Of a stretch of DNA of 64,000 nt, positions 53,576 to 62,721 are shown in pieces. Position 1 is the first letter of the stretch, and the number at the start of each line of letters is the position of its first letter. Source of the DNA: a virus; the IMG/VR virus record IMGVR_UViG_3300033146_001239, positions 1 through 64,000 of that record. The stretch is one strand, 5' to 3'. The translations under genes were made by a program, and so were the position numbers. The notes under the pieces were generated by a model that saw only the letters and a program-made list of their open reading frames with translations, was not told where the DNA came from and searched no databases.

Positions 53576-56500
53576 TTAATTAGTTTTTACTTTTACATTT
53601 TGTAAAACAACGTTATTTTGTTTAATTGTAACAATTCCATTAGAAAAATCACTTAATTTTAATGTAGTAGGTTTATCAATCATTATATTATTAATTCTCA
53701 CATCGTAATTCTCATTAAAATCAAATAAATCAGTCCCAATTATTTTTGTTAAAATATTTCTAAATTGTAATAAATAAGTCCCACTTTCAATTTTATCACC
53801 ATTAATTCGTTCAATAGAATATATAAATTCATTTTCAATGATTTCATCATTATCATCAATAGCATTATCAACAATTACACTAAATTTTTGTGGTTCATCA
53901 CTAACAATTTCTTGTTTATTATCATTTATTAAATTTAATACTTGATTAACAACTTTATTTTTTTTAGTTGAATTAACACCAGCTTTAACTTCATCACCAC
54001 CTTGCCCAGATATTTCATCACCTTCTTTTTTATTAGGTTTAATCATTGTACCTGGTACCAATTTACCTTGAGAACCATTCATTTTAATTCTATCAGCTCT
54101 TTCATCATAAACTTGAGTATTAGCAAAGAAATTATGCGATACCGCATTCTGTAGTCTATTAATTGGTCCAACTAAACTAGACCCACCAATAAATTTAAAG
54201 GACATATCAACATTAACTATCATAGGTTGAACCCCTATCCCCTCTGGGTTTAAATCCCAAACTAATGGTTCATAACTAAAGTTTACATTATCAATCACAA
54301 TTTTAGTATTATAAAAATCACCAATTCTTAATATACAAATAGGTGGTCTACCAAATGCTAAATTACCAACACCACTAGAATCAGTTGGACCTTGCCTTGT
54401 ACATTGTTTTAAAAATGTTAATCGACTATTTAACCCTTCTGGTGTCATAGAATGAAATGCTGGGTGGAAATATTTTAATTGTTCACGAATATCATCAAAT
54501 ATAAATCTATCTGTTCGTTGTAATTCAAGAAAATAATCACACTCACTATATTTATGCATTGATTTTGGTTTCTTATTATTATTTACCTTTTCTTTCGGAG
54601 AAATAATATTATTTTTATTATTATCTATATTAAACTTTGGTTCATATTCTAATCGAATAAGTACTTTTCTATTTTTTTTATAACCCAATGTTTCATAATT
54701 TTCTACATCATTTGGTAATACAATAGGGTTAAGTGTGTGTGTAAAAGCACCTTCTGGTTTTAAATCTATTTGTTTTTCTTTAATATTACTCGCACCAGCT
54801 TTAATTTTTTTTAAAATCCATTCACCACGTGCTTTTGATAAATTATTATTATAATCACTTGGTGTACCATCTGGTTGACCAATACTAGCATAGCCTAAGA
54901 TAGTTATCTTTAATTCATTATTAATATCTTCATTTAATTTTAAAATTAAATCATCTAATTTATCTTGATAACCTTCATTTAGACTAAAGTATGTTCTATT
55001 GTAATGCGTTGTTTCTGTCACACCATCACCACCATTTTCAATCCCATATGTTGGTATAGTTGTCGGACACCCGCCACTATATTCATATTTATCTTGTATA
55101 ATTTCCGAATCATTTGGAAAATAAAATTCATATTCTTTTTTATCAATATCTTTATTATCAACCTTTTCATCAGTATTAGTATCATCTTCAAGTTCATTTT
55201 TATTTTTCTCATCATCAGTAACTTCCCCGTTAAACCCAGTATCTGGGTCTTGACACCCAGCAAATGTTGAATAAATTTCAGATTCTGATGCAATATTTCT
55301 CATATTATTCATTACTGATGGGTGGTCAACTATAATTTGAAATTGTAATGTACCTAACCTTTCAGTATGATTATAAGTATAAATTGGTTCACCTCTCCCT
55401 ATAAATGGAATAGTTTCCCAATTAACACTTGAATTATCAGTAAAATTTATACCATATGGTGGAAACCACATTATCCTCCCTTTATCACCAGTAATTGGGT
55501 CACCTGGTCCAACTTCACAAGGATATTTTTCTTTTAAATCAGCTGAATGGTCAGCCCACGCTAAGTTTTCAATTGAAAACATAAAATTCTTTATATTTTC
55601 ACCTAATTCTTTATCTGGATTATAATATGGACCAATTTTAGGGAAACCATTACCCTTATCATCAGCACCTAATACAGAATCACTTAAACCATCACGAATT
55701 ATTGTAGATTTTTTTGTCGTACTAAAAAAACCACTATGTTTTTGTAAATTTTCAACTTGATTATATCTACGCATGGTTGACCATACACGACATAACGTCT
55801 CTTTACCATCAACTTTACATGTTACCCCAGAACCTTTACTCATATCATTTTTTAAATATGAATATGGTGTATAAATACTATCAGAAAATTTTACATCTTT
55901 ATCTGATGATTTAGTTATCAATGTCCTCGCAATTCCAGCATTAAATAATTCCTTTGTTTTATACAACAAACTTTCTTTATTGTTTTTATACGGATTTATT
56001 AATCCATGGTTAATTTCTTGTATTTCAGTAGTAGTAACATCAATAAATAATTTATCACGATATTCTGGTGCTAAATCATAATTACCAAAATTTGGGTTTT
56101 CAATTGTGTTAGTAACCTTTTTCTCTACTTTTTCTATTAAATCAACATCCCATTGAAATTCGTGAACGTCAGTATTATTATCTTCTTTTTCACAAACACG
56201 ATAACTATCATAATAGTCACTATATGCAGCACCAATTGTACCTTGAAAACGATTACTATCGATTATAACATCAGGCTTATCACTCGCATAGTACCTGGCA
56301 TTTATACCATCATCACCCTTCCTTTTATCCTCATAACCAGGTTTATAACAATTTTGATTTACGTTAAAAAATAATGTATTAATCTGACCTTTACCAGTAT
56401 TACTAATAAAATTGTTATTTGTTTGTAAATTACTTGCAAATTGATTAGTTTGTAAATAACTCTTACAAAATAATTTAGGTGCATATTCAAATGAACCAGA

Positions 56501-57364
56501 AGCCATTAAACTAACTGGCAATTCTAACCCAGCTACTCTTGAGAAAAAATTACCAACTTTACCTAAAGTACTCTTTGGTACTGTAATATCATAATTTGGT
56601 GTAAATATTTCACCACCAGTCAATAAATCTAAAGGATTTGTATTTATTCTACCAATAGTTTCTTGTTGTAAACCAAAAGCCGCATTATTACCCATTGCTC
56701 TAGCTAATTCAGATGCACCTATGTTTCCTAACAGTGTATCGTTAATAATACCAGTTGATGATAATCCTCTACCAACTATTGATGCTCTTACATCGTATCC
56801 ACTAGCTAAACTACCATCTGGATTAATACCAACATCACCTTGAAGGAAACCACCAATTACATTTATAGCTTCGGTTGAAGGACCACCTAGGTTAATATGT
56901 TGATTTTCATCTAGATAACCATTAACCTGTTTACTCATTGTACCAGGTATTAATCGACCTATATCTCTTGTTTCATAGTTATCTGGTACATAGTAATTAG
57001 TTAGTATATCTACTTCCCTAAATTCATTAGATATTGTTGTTAAATAATTATCATCAGTATTAACTTCATCATAACCAACACCTAAATGACCTTCATTACC
57101 TATATTTCCAATTGGAGAAGAAAACGTAGATGTAGTTTCAGTTGATATATCGAAATCTCTATAAGGATTGTTGGATAAGCGTACTTCACGATAACCCTCA
57201 CTAACATCATCTAAGTTTTGAACATCTGTAACAGCACCTATATTGATTATCGCTTCATGCCCAATACCATGCATTTCTGATAAAATGCTACTATCTGGCA
57301 TTAAATTTAAATTTAATAAATAATCTCTTAAATCTGGTGATATTGAATTAATATTTGCTGACAT
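53576..57364 (-). CDS. Baseplate/tail-tube protein with inserted OmpA-like domain
   Basis: 1262 residues from ATG 57364; the longer frame to 57391 would cover the promoter. Two structural blocks (MWFPPYGINFTDNSSVNWET; LGTLQFQIIVDHPSVMNNMR) come before, and (FAFGRPPICILRIGDFYNTK-like; WDLNPEGIGVQPMIVNVDMS) after, an OmpA-like domain at about 785-911: ITILGYASIGQPDG, NNNLSKARGEWILKKIKAGA and KKNRKVLIRLEY. OmpA-like domains bind peptidoglycan, so the tail may hold on to the wall. The role in the tail is inferred from neighbours. Confidence 0.75.
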   Translation of the reverse strand: MSANINSISPDLRDYLLNLNLMPDSSILSEMHGIGHEAIINIGAVTDVQNLDDVSEGYREVRLSNNPYRDFDISTETTSTFSSPIGNIGNEGHLGVGYDEVNTDDNYLTTISNEFREVDILTNYYVPDNYETRDIGRLIPGTMSKQVNGYLDENQHINLGGPSTEAINVIGGFLQGDVGINPDGSLASGYDVRASIVGRGLSSTGIINDTLLGNIGASELARAMGNNAAFGLQQETIGRINTNPLDLLTGGEIFTPNYDITVPKSTLGKVGNFFSRVAGLELPVSLMASGSFEYAPKLFCKSYLQTNQFASNLQTNNNFISNTGKGQINTLFFNVNQNCYKPGYEDKRKGDDGINARYYASDKPDVIIDSNRFQGTIGAAYSDYYDSYRVCEKEDNNTDVHEFQWDVDLIEKVEKKVTNTIENPNFGNYDLAPEYRDKLFIDVTTTEIQEINHGLINPYKNNKESLLYKTKELFNAGIARTLITKSSDKDVKFSDSIYTPYSYLKNDMSKGSGVTCKVDGKETLCRVWSTMRRYNQVENLQKHSGFFSTTKKSTIIRDGLSDSVLGADDKGNGFPKIGPYYNPDKELGENIKNFMFSIENLAWADHSADLKEKYPCEVGPGDPITGDKGRIMWFPPYGINFTDNSSVNWETIPFIGRGEPIYTYNHTERLGTLQFQIIVDHPSVMNNMRNIASESEIYSTFAGCQDPDTGFNGEVTDDEKNKNELEDDTNTDEKVDNKDIDKKEYEFYFPNDSEIIQDKYEYSGGCPTTIPTYGIENGGDGVTETTHYNRTYFSLNEGYQDKLDDLILKLNEDINNELKITILGYASIGQPDGTPSDYNNNLSKARGEWILKKIKAGASNIKEKQIDLKPEGAFTHTLNPIVLPNDVENYETLGYKKNRKVLIRLEYEPKFNIDNNKNNIISPKEKVNNNKKPKSMHKYSECDYFLELQRTDRFIFDDIREQLKYFHPAFHSMTPEGLNSRLTFLKQCTRQGPTDSSGVGNLAFGRPPICILRIGDFYNTKIVIDNVNFSYEPLVWDLNPEGIGVQPMIVNVDMSFKFIGGSSLVGPINRLQNAVSHNFFANTQVYDERADRIKMNGSQGKLVPGTMIKPNKKEGDEISGQGGDEVKAGVNSTKKNKVVNQVLNLINDNKQEIVSDEPQKFSVIVDNAIDDNDEIIENEFIYSIERINGDKIESGTYLLQFRNILTKIIGTDLFDFNENYDVRINNIMIDKPTTLKLSDFSNGIVTIKQNNVVLQNVKVKTN

Positions 57365-57373
57365 AATTTTTCC

Positions 57374-57388
57374 TTTATTAATAAATAT
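57374..57388 (-). promoter_or_regulatory. ATATTTATTAATAAA late-type element
   Basis: 24 nt before the ATG at 57364; this is what decided that start. Confidence 0.55.
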
Positions 57389-57427
57389 CAATTTAAGTAA
57401 TTTCTATTATAAATAAATAATATATAG

Positions 57428-57471
57428 TATTATAATATATATTATATTAATATATAATTATATAAATTATA
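57428..57471. other. 44-bp block of only A and T
   Basis: It holds a 16-bp perfect palindrome, tataatatatattata (57431-57446), and lies between the tape measure stop and the next promoter. It could be a weak hairpin, an easily melted site or simply spacer. No gene is seen in 57392-57518. Confidence 0.5.
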
Positions 57472-57518
57472 GAAGATTGTGATTTTTTTTAATTATGCAA
57501 CTATTTCGTTAATTATTT

Positions 57519-60068
57519 TTAAACAGGGTTAGGGTTTAATTTTCCACCACCAATTGCTTTTCTTAATTCTCCTTGTATTAAACTACTCAATTCTCTTAAT
57601 AATTGAGGGTCGTCATTGAAATTTATTTTACTATCAGTACCATTTATAGTTATTGGACCAAATTCTATCTTCAATGGTTTAAAATTAATATCCATTGATT
57701 TAATGTTAGTTTCATTACTAGTTGATTTATCTAACATTTTATCAACTGGACCACCTTTTTTAGCACCAATTATTGTATCATTAGGTGAAATAGATTGAAT
57801 TGGTTCACCTGGTCTTGAAACAAAATCATCAACCATATTATTTGGTCCTGTTATTGAACCATTAGGTCTCGCATATTGGGTTGGTCTTTCATAATTTAGT
57901 TCATTATATAAACCATATCCAAGTCCACCGATACCACCAGCTAATGCCCCCCAAGGACCAAACATAGCACCCATTCCAGCACCTTGTAACGCTGAACTAC
58001 CAACACCTATAGCTTGACCCCAACCACCATGTTGGTCTTCTAATTGTTGTCTTCCATAATCTAATCCCATACTACCAGCAGTACCTAATAAACCAAGTCC
58101 CATTCTTGTACCCATACCCCATTTAGTATTTTGCATACCATACCCAGCACGTTTTAATATATTTGGTTTAGTGAATGTTTTGTAATTAGTACCTTTAGTC
58201 TGTTGCATCCATCGACCTTTTGAATTCTTACTTAAACCCATAAATGATTTATTACCACTAATTCCTCCAACACCACCAGGGCCACCACCAGGGCCACCAC
58301 CTACACTAGCGGTCATATTAAATCCCATTCCAAGTGCGGCTCCATTAGCAAGCCACATCCCTGCTTTAAATAAACCAAATCCAGCTAATCCAGTTAATAA
58401 GGCGGTTGTCACCTTACCACCAACACCTTTATCACCATCAAAAAATGAAGCTAAAAATTCACCAACCTTCGCACCCCAATTTTTCATCGTTTCAGCGACT
58501 TTAGTTAATGTGCCGTCCTTTGATATAGATTTCACGAAATCTTTCAAAATTGGGGTTAATTTAGCGTCTAAACCTTTTAAGAATGGTAATAATGTTATCT
58601 TTAAAGACTCAACTAGATTAGAAAGCGTTTCATCAAATGTTTTTGAAGCAATAGCTCTATCCTCCAATGTCTTTTTCTCACCAATTATTTGATTTTCCAT
58701 ACCAGATGTAATATATTTAACCAATTTCGGGTCACCGTTAACGTTTATCGTCCAACCTTTTTTATCTTTATTCCATTGGGCATTTGATGCTATAAATTCT
58801 TTAGCTTCTTGTGAAAGTTTTGGGTCAATCATCGTTTTTATTTTAGAGTTTTTAGCAAATGCTTTAGAGCTTTCAGCTAGTTCTTTATAGTCTATACCCA
58901 AACTTTTAGCCACTTCACGTAACCTATGCATTTCCATTCCAGAAATTTCAAATTCTTTAGTTTCTTTATTAAATTGAGCAGTCCCAGTGGTAGCCTTAAT
59001 TATTGATTGTTGAAGACCTTCCATGTCATGTCGTGCCTGGTACATTAACGTAAATGGGTCGGCTAAATTAGACCACGCACCTCCTAAAACTTGTAGATTT
59101 GCGGCCATTTCAACGGCACCTTCTGGTGTAATTAATTTATCAGCAACACCAGCAATTGACTCCATTGACATTTTAAACCTAATGGATTCTGCTGTCATTT
59201 TTTTCATATTAGCAAGGCCACCTTTAAAATTATAACCTTGAGCTAATTTAAGGTTTTTAACCATGTCTTTAGAAAATTTACTAGCATTTACACCCATACC
59301 TTGAGCTAATTGAACGCCTTCTTCCATTAAATCACGGGCACGTTCAGCTGAATAACCGAAATTTTCTAAATTAGCCGCGTATTCAGCTGCAATACCAGAA
59401 TCACCCATAAAAGCACCTTCTTGTAATTCAGCCATTGCGGTTAACCCTTGTTCACTTAACATAACGGTTTTACCTAATTGTTCAGAATAACTTTGTTGAA
59501 GTTTAGCCAACCCTTTCATATTAACACCCATTTGTGTTGTATGAATTGCTGTTTTATTAATCGTGTTAAAAACTTTTTCAGATTCTTTACCCATTAACCC
59601 CATACTAAGGGTTGCCATTCTAACCGCTTTATCTTGTTCTGTGTAATAACCAGGTATTTGTTTAGCGAATTTCCATGTCCCATCTTTAATAGTATTCCCA
59701 ATCGCTTTATGAAGTTTAAGTGATTCACGTTGTTTTTTTATTTTTTTCTCATACAATTCGTTTTGCATTTTGAGAAATTTTACTTCATCTTCTATTAAAT
59801 CAGCCTCGCGTTCCAGTTGGTCACCAATCTTGCCACCAATTTTTTTAGCTTCTTTACGTAATTCAACCGCCTTTTTTTCAAGTTTTTCAACTTTACGTTG
59901 TTGCAATTTTAGGTTTCGATATAATTTTACAGCATCACCTAATGCGGTAACATAACTACCCATTGATTTATTAGCAGCCTTTGAAGCTGTTTCAAGTTCT
60001 TCAGCTTCTTTTCTCCATTTACCGACTTCTTTTCTCCATTTACCGAATTCTTCTTCAATTTTAGCCAT
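57519..60068 (-). CDS. Tail tape measure protein
   Basis: 849 residues. The N-terminal 130 are coiled coil with a near repeat, GKWRKEVGKWRKEAEE. Then comes a typical tape-measure body (TINKTAIHTTQMGVNMKGL, VQLAQGMGVNASKFSK, LQVLGGAWSNLADPF), a hydrophobic Gly-rich part at about 545-720 (TALLTGLAGFGLFKAGMWLA) and a soluble end. It sets tail length and is placed between the hub-assembly gene and baseplate genes. At 849 residues the tail would be roughly in the T4 range if the 1.5 A per residue rule holds. Confidence 0.88.
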   Translation of the reverse strand: MAKIEEEFGKWRKEVGKWRKEAEELETASKAANKSMGSYVTALGDAVKLYRNLKLQQRKVEKLEKKAVELRKEAKKIGGKIGDQLEREADLIEDEVKFLKMQNELYEKKIKKQRESLKLHKAIGNTIKDGTWKFAKQIPGYYTEQDKAVRMATLSMGLMGKESEKVFNTINKTAIHTTQMGVNMKGLAKLQQSYSEQLGKTVMLSEQGLTAMAELQEGAFMGDSGIAAEYAANLENFGYSAERARDLMEEGVQLAQGMGVNASKFSKDMVKNLKLAQGYNFKGGLANMKKMTAESIRFKMSMESIAGVADKLITPEGAVEMAANLQVLGGAWSNLADPFTLMYQARHDMEGLQQSIIKATTGTAQFNKETKEFEISGMEMHRLREVAKSLGIDYKELAESSKAFAKNSKIKTMIDPKLSQEAKEFIASNAQWNKDKKGWTINVNGDPKLVKYITSGMENQIIGEKKTLEDRAIASKTFDETLSNLVESLKITLLPFLKGLDAKLTPILKDFVKSISKDGTLTKVAETMKNWGAKVGEFLASFFDGDKGVGGKVTTALLTGLAGFGLFKAGMWLANGAALGMGFNMTASVGGGPGGGPGGVGGISGNKSFMGLSKNSKGRWMQQTKGTNYKTFTKPNILKRAGYGMQNTKWGMGTRMGLGLLGTAGSMGLDYGRQQLEDQHGGWGQAIGVGSSALQGAGMGAMFGPWGALAGGIGGLGYGLYNELNYERPTQYARPNGSITGPNNMVDDFVSRPGEPIQSISPNDTIIGAKKGGPVDKMLDKSTSNETNIKSMDINFKPLKIEFGPITINGTDSKINFNDDPQLLRELSSLIQGELRKAIGGGKLNPNPV

Positions 60069-60069
60069 T

Positions 60070-61113
60070 TTACATTATCACTATTTTAACTATGGCATCA
60101 CCGTTATAACCTAATGCAGTACCATTTATAGTTGGTAATACTTGATAAGTGGAACCACGAATTATTTCGGCATCACCTAGAATTTTAAACGTAACGTTTT
60201 GTTTTTCATAAAATACCTTTCTATCATCAATATTTAATTGACCGTTATACGTTCCACCATGTTTTGTTTTAGGCATTATAACGTTACCGTTATTGGTTAA
60301 ATTAACATTTAATCTAAACTTAATTTCACCATTTGTTAATTCGTCACCATTTTTTTCTTTAGTATCATGAACGTTTAACCCATATTTTTTTAATATATTA
60401 TCCATAGCTATATAACCTTTAGGGAAAAAGAATATATTATCCATACTTAAAAAACTAGGTTCAAACACCATAGATTTTAATATCTTATCCTTCCCTTCCA
60501 ACCACTTTTCTCTAATATTTCTCTTGAATTCATCTTCATTACTTTTAATTTTGTTAGCTAATTCTATATCACGTTTTTCTTTCTCCCTTTGTTTTTCTTT
60601 TTCACTTGATTTTTTATCTAACCTTTTAGAACCATGTTTGAAAACATTATCATTATCATCGTCTGCTTTACCGTTTGGTAAAATTTGTGACATTAAATAA
60701 TTGTTTATCCTAATATTTTTTATCTCATCATCAATGGTGTATGATAATTGTAAATATGGTTCACCATTATTAAACTTTAATGCACGGTGTTTATTTAAAG
60801 TGTAATAAGTACCACCCATACCACTGTTATCGTTATCTGATATTATAAAATCTAAATACAGTTCATCACCGTTTATTTCAATGATTTTAAATGAATAATA
60901 ATCTAAAAGTTTCCAATTAATATCATCAGCATTAAAATCATATTCACCAGTAGCAATCATCAATATATCACCAGGTTTTACTGAATCTAACATACCACTA
61001 AATTTTGAAATAATATCTGACAAAAATCTTTTCTTAGCGTCAGATTTATCAGATTCTACAATAAAATTCTTTATATAATTGATTTGACTTTCAGTTACTA
61101 TAATTTTTTTCAT
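60070..61113 (-). CDS. Hypothetical protein with ITE-type leader, in the tail block
   Basis: 347 residues. It starts MKKIIVTESQINYIKNFIVE; I-V-E|S fits a leader cut site. Residues about 35-155 look like a small beta barrel (KPGDILMIATGEYDFNADD, FKIIEINGDELYLDFII). A charged helix (SSEKEKQREKEKRDIELANK) joins it to a C-terminal domain with VNVNLTNNGNVIMPK-like strands (about 250-347). No family is recognised. It precedes the tape measure gene by 1 nt. Confidence 0.7.
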   Translation of the reverse strand: MKKIIVTESQINYIKNFIVESDKSDAKKRFLSDIISKFSGMLDSVKPGDILMIATGEYDFNADDINWKLLDYYSFKIIEINGDELYLDFIISDNDNSGMGGTYYTLNKHRALKFNNGEPYLQLSYTIDDEIKNIRINNYLMSQILPNGKADDDNDNVFKHGSKRLDKKSSEKEKQREKEKRDIELANKIKSNEDEFKRNIREKWLEGKDKILKSMVFEPSFLSMDNIFFFPKGYIAMDNILKKYGLNVHDTKEKNGDELTNGEIKFRLNVNLTNNGNVIMPKTKHGGTYNGQLNIDDRKVFYEKQNVTFKILGDAEIIRGSTYQVLPTINGTALGYNGDAIVKIVIM

Positions 61114-61121
61114 TCTATTCG

Positions 61122-61136
61122 TTTATATATAAATAT
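61122..61136 (-). promoter_or_regulatory. ATATTTATATATAAA late-type element
   Basis: Minus-strand element 23 nt before the ATG at 61113. Confidence 0.55.
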
Positions 61137-61147
61137 GTTAAACATTA

Positions 61148-61354
61148 TTATAATTGATTGGAATATTCATTATAAATTGATTTAACTGATTCACCAGTAT
61201 GTTTCGTTATTCTAGTACCATTTGATTTATTAACAACATTTTTACTTCTTTCATTCATTTGAATATTTTGTTGATGTAAAGTCTCTAAGAAAAATCTACG
61301 TTCAATCGTTGGCATATTCATAACATCTGAATATGATTGATGAAGATGGTTCAT
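61148..61354 (-). CDS. C-terminal part of the hub-assembly protein in another frame
   Basis: 68 residues if read from its first ATG: YSDVMNMPTIERRFFLETLHQQN. The coding look continues upstream of that ATG (KKHLWEEVYVTMNHLHQ) in the +1 frame relative to the end of the 387-residue gene. The joined text, FFWPNERI followed by KKHLWEEVYVTMNHL, reads like one protein with the D-V-x-x-MP-x-x-x-RR-F end of T4-like hub-assembly proteins. So it is more likely reached by frameshifting than started at 61354. The GGGAGGAGG at this place is coding (WEEV), not necessarily a ribosome site. Confidence 0.7.
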   Translation of the reverse strand: MNHLHQSYSDVMNMPTIERRFFLETLHQQNIQMNERSKNVVNKSNGTRITKHTGESVKSIYNEYSNQL

Positions 61355-61385
61355 TGTAACATAAACCTCCTCCCATAAATGTTTT

Positions 61386-61412
61386 TTAAATTCGCTCGTT
61401 AGGCCAAAAAAA
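61386..61412 (-). other. Candidate +1 (or -2) frameshift window
   Basis: On the minus strand the 387-residue frame reads TTT TTT TGG CCT AAC GAG CGA ATT TAA. A T7 run (61406-61412) starts the window, and the stop follows at 61386-61388. The +1 frame is open through the whole window. A slip of the ATT codon onto TTT, or a slip in the T7 run, would join the two frames into about 466 residues. Confidence 0.5.
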
Positions 61413-62549
61413 TTGTTGTGTAAGGGGAAGAAAGGTGGCTACAGGTTCCCTCCCAGGAACCTCAATATTTATTGCTAAATCTACTCCAGATTCTATTTTA
61501 TCAATGTGTTCTGAAAAATCTAATGAATCACCAATTCGTAATGAATTAATAAATTCATCAATAACATTAATATCACGGCTACCGTTGACTTCAACGATTT
61601 GTTGCCTAAATCTATGGTTAACAATATTTGGTGCGTCTAAACCTAATATTTCTCGTTCATATTCTATATAAGTATCAATGGTTTCTAAATCACCAACAGT
61701 TAGTAATTTATATTTTATCGTTGTATTTGAACGTTTAAAAGTATATGTTAATAAACCTTCTCTATCTGGTTCGTCACCTAATTTTTTTGTTTTTAATGTA
61801 TTTAAATCAAATATTGTATTAATTTCTTCACCAGTGATTGGGTCAGTAATAATAATTGGATATTTTGAACCATAACCAGTTGCTCGTAACCAAATTAATA
61901 TAGCATTTCTATCGCCCGAATGTAAATCTTTTAAGTTAATATCTTCATCTAATATTTTACGTTCTAATAAAACATTAATAAATTCACCACTTTGAATTAA
62001 ATTTGGTGATGTTAATATATTTTCATCAGATGCATTCAAATAAGCAACTTTAATTGATTTACGTTTATGTGGATATATTTTACCTTCCGATGGTAAAGGA
62101 ATTAAATCATATGCTTGTTGACTCACCACTTTTTGTATTGGTCTATAACCGATTGGTGCGTTTTTAATTGAACTATTAACACTTACTGGGTCTGGTGCTT
62201 GATATACTGTCTTAGGTACGTATTCTTCTTTTGGTTCTTCACGTTTAGTGATATAAGTTTCGGTTTCAGTTTCAGCTAAATCTGGTCTACGTTCTAACGC
62301 TAGAATACGTTCTAATTCATACCTATCCCTCTCATCTAACTCACCTTCTTCTTTAAGTTTTTGTTGGAGATATTTTTTATTTTTTTGATTTCTTATTTGC
62401 TCATTAGTTAATTCTAGCATATCATCATTAGCTTTTTGTTCACCTTCACTTACTGGTGGTTGCTCAAATGTTGGTTCATTAGCAGCATTTTTATTAGCTT
62501 CGTTAATCATTTCTTGTGTTGGAATCACATTCGGTTTTCTATCGCCCAT
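61386..62549 (-). CDS. Baseplate hub-assembly protein/tail chaperone, gp26-like
   Basis: 387 residues. The first 130 are charged and helical, probably flexible. From about 140 comes a domain with LIPLPSEGKIYPHKRKSIKV, LTSPNLIQSGEFINVLLERK, LKDLHSGDRNAILIWLRATG, then TDPITGEEINTIFDLN. This pattern fits the T4 baseplate-assembly family (gp26-type) that sits before the tape measure. The end, PLTQQFFWPNERI, stops at TAA, after which the likely rest of the protein continues in the +1 frame (61148-61354 entry). Confidence 0.65.
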   Translation of the reverse strand: MGDRKPNVIPTQEMINEANKNAANEPTFEQPPVSEGEQKANDDMLELTNEQIRNQKNKKYLQQKLKEEGELDERDRYELERILALERRPDLAETETETYITKREEPKEEYVPKTVYQAPDPVSVNSSIKNAPIGYRPIQKVVSQQAYDLIPLPSEGKIYPHKRKSIKVAYLNASDENILTSPNLIQSGEFINVLLERKILDEDINLKDLHSGDRNAILIWLRATGYGSKYPIIITDPITGEEINTIFDLNTLKTKKLGDEPDREGLLTYTFKRSNTTIKYKLLTVGDLETIDTYIEYEREILGLDAPNIVNHRFRQQIVEVNGSRDINVIDEFINSLRIGDSLDFSEHIDKIESGVDLAINIEVPGREPVATFLPLTQQFFWPNERI

Positions 62550-62626
62550 TTTTAAAACTTTTATATTAATTGTTATTTTTAGTAATCTAATAAATAAATA
62601 CGATAAATAAAGTTTTTCAAAAAAAA

Positions 62627-62648
62627 AAGAATATTAAACAATATTCTT
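62627..62648 (-). terminator. Terminator 2 after the tail tube gene
   Basis: aagaatatt pairs with aatattctt; on the minus strand a long T-run follows. With the next hairpin it separates tube from hub-assembly transcripts. Confidence 0.7.
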
Positions 62649-62657
62649 AAAAACAAA

Positions 62658-62690
62658 ATACCTGGTACAATTTGACCTCGTACCAGGTAT
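62658..62690 (-). terminator. Terminator 1 after the tail tube gene
   Basis: An 11-bp stem, atacctggtac with gtaccaggtat, over an 11-nt loop. It lies 32 nt past the tube stop codon and may slow or end transcription of sheath/tube mRNA; the T-run is weak here. Confidence 0.6.
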
Positions 62691-62721
62691 ATAAAAACAT
62701 AAATATTTGAATTTTAGTGTT

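Noticed and set aside
55004-55293. Two ORFs on opposite strands inside the OmpA-domain gene
   Set aside because: Both are shadows: composition is hydrophobic or Met/Lys-biased from AT-rich antisense or shifted reading, and the 1262-residue frame is well supported.
61355-61385. GGGAGGAGG as a strong Shine-Dalgarno site for the 68-residue ORF
   Set aside because: The bases code Trp-Glu-Glu-Val in an open frame that continues protein-like sequence upstream, and other genes here do not use such sites.
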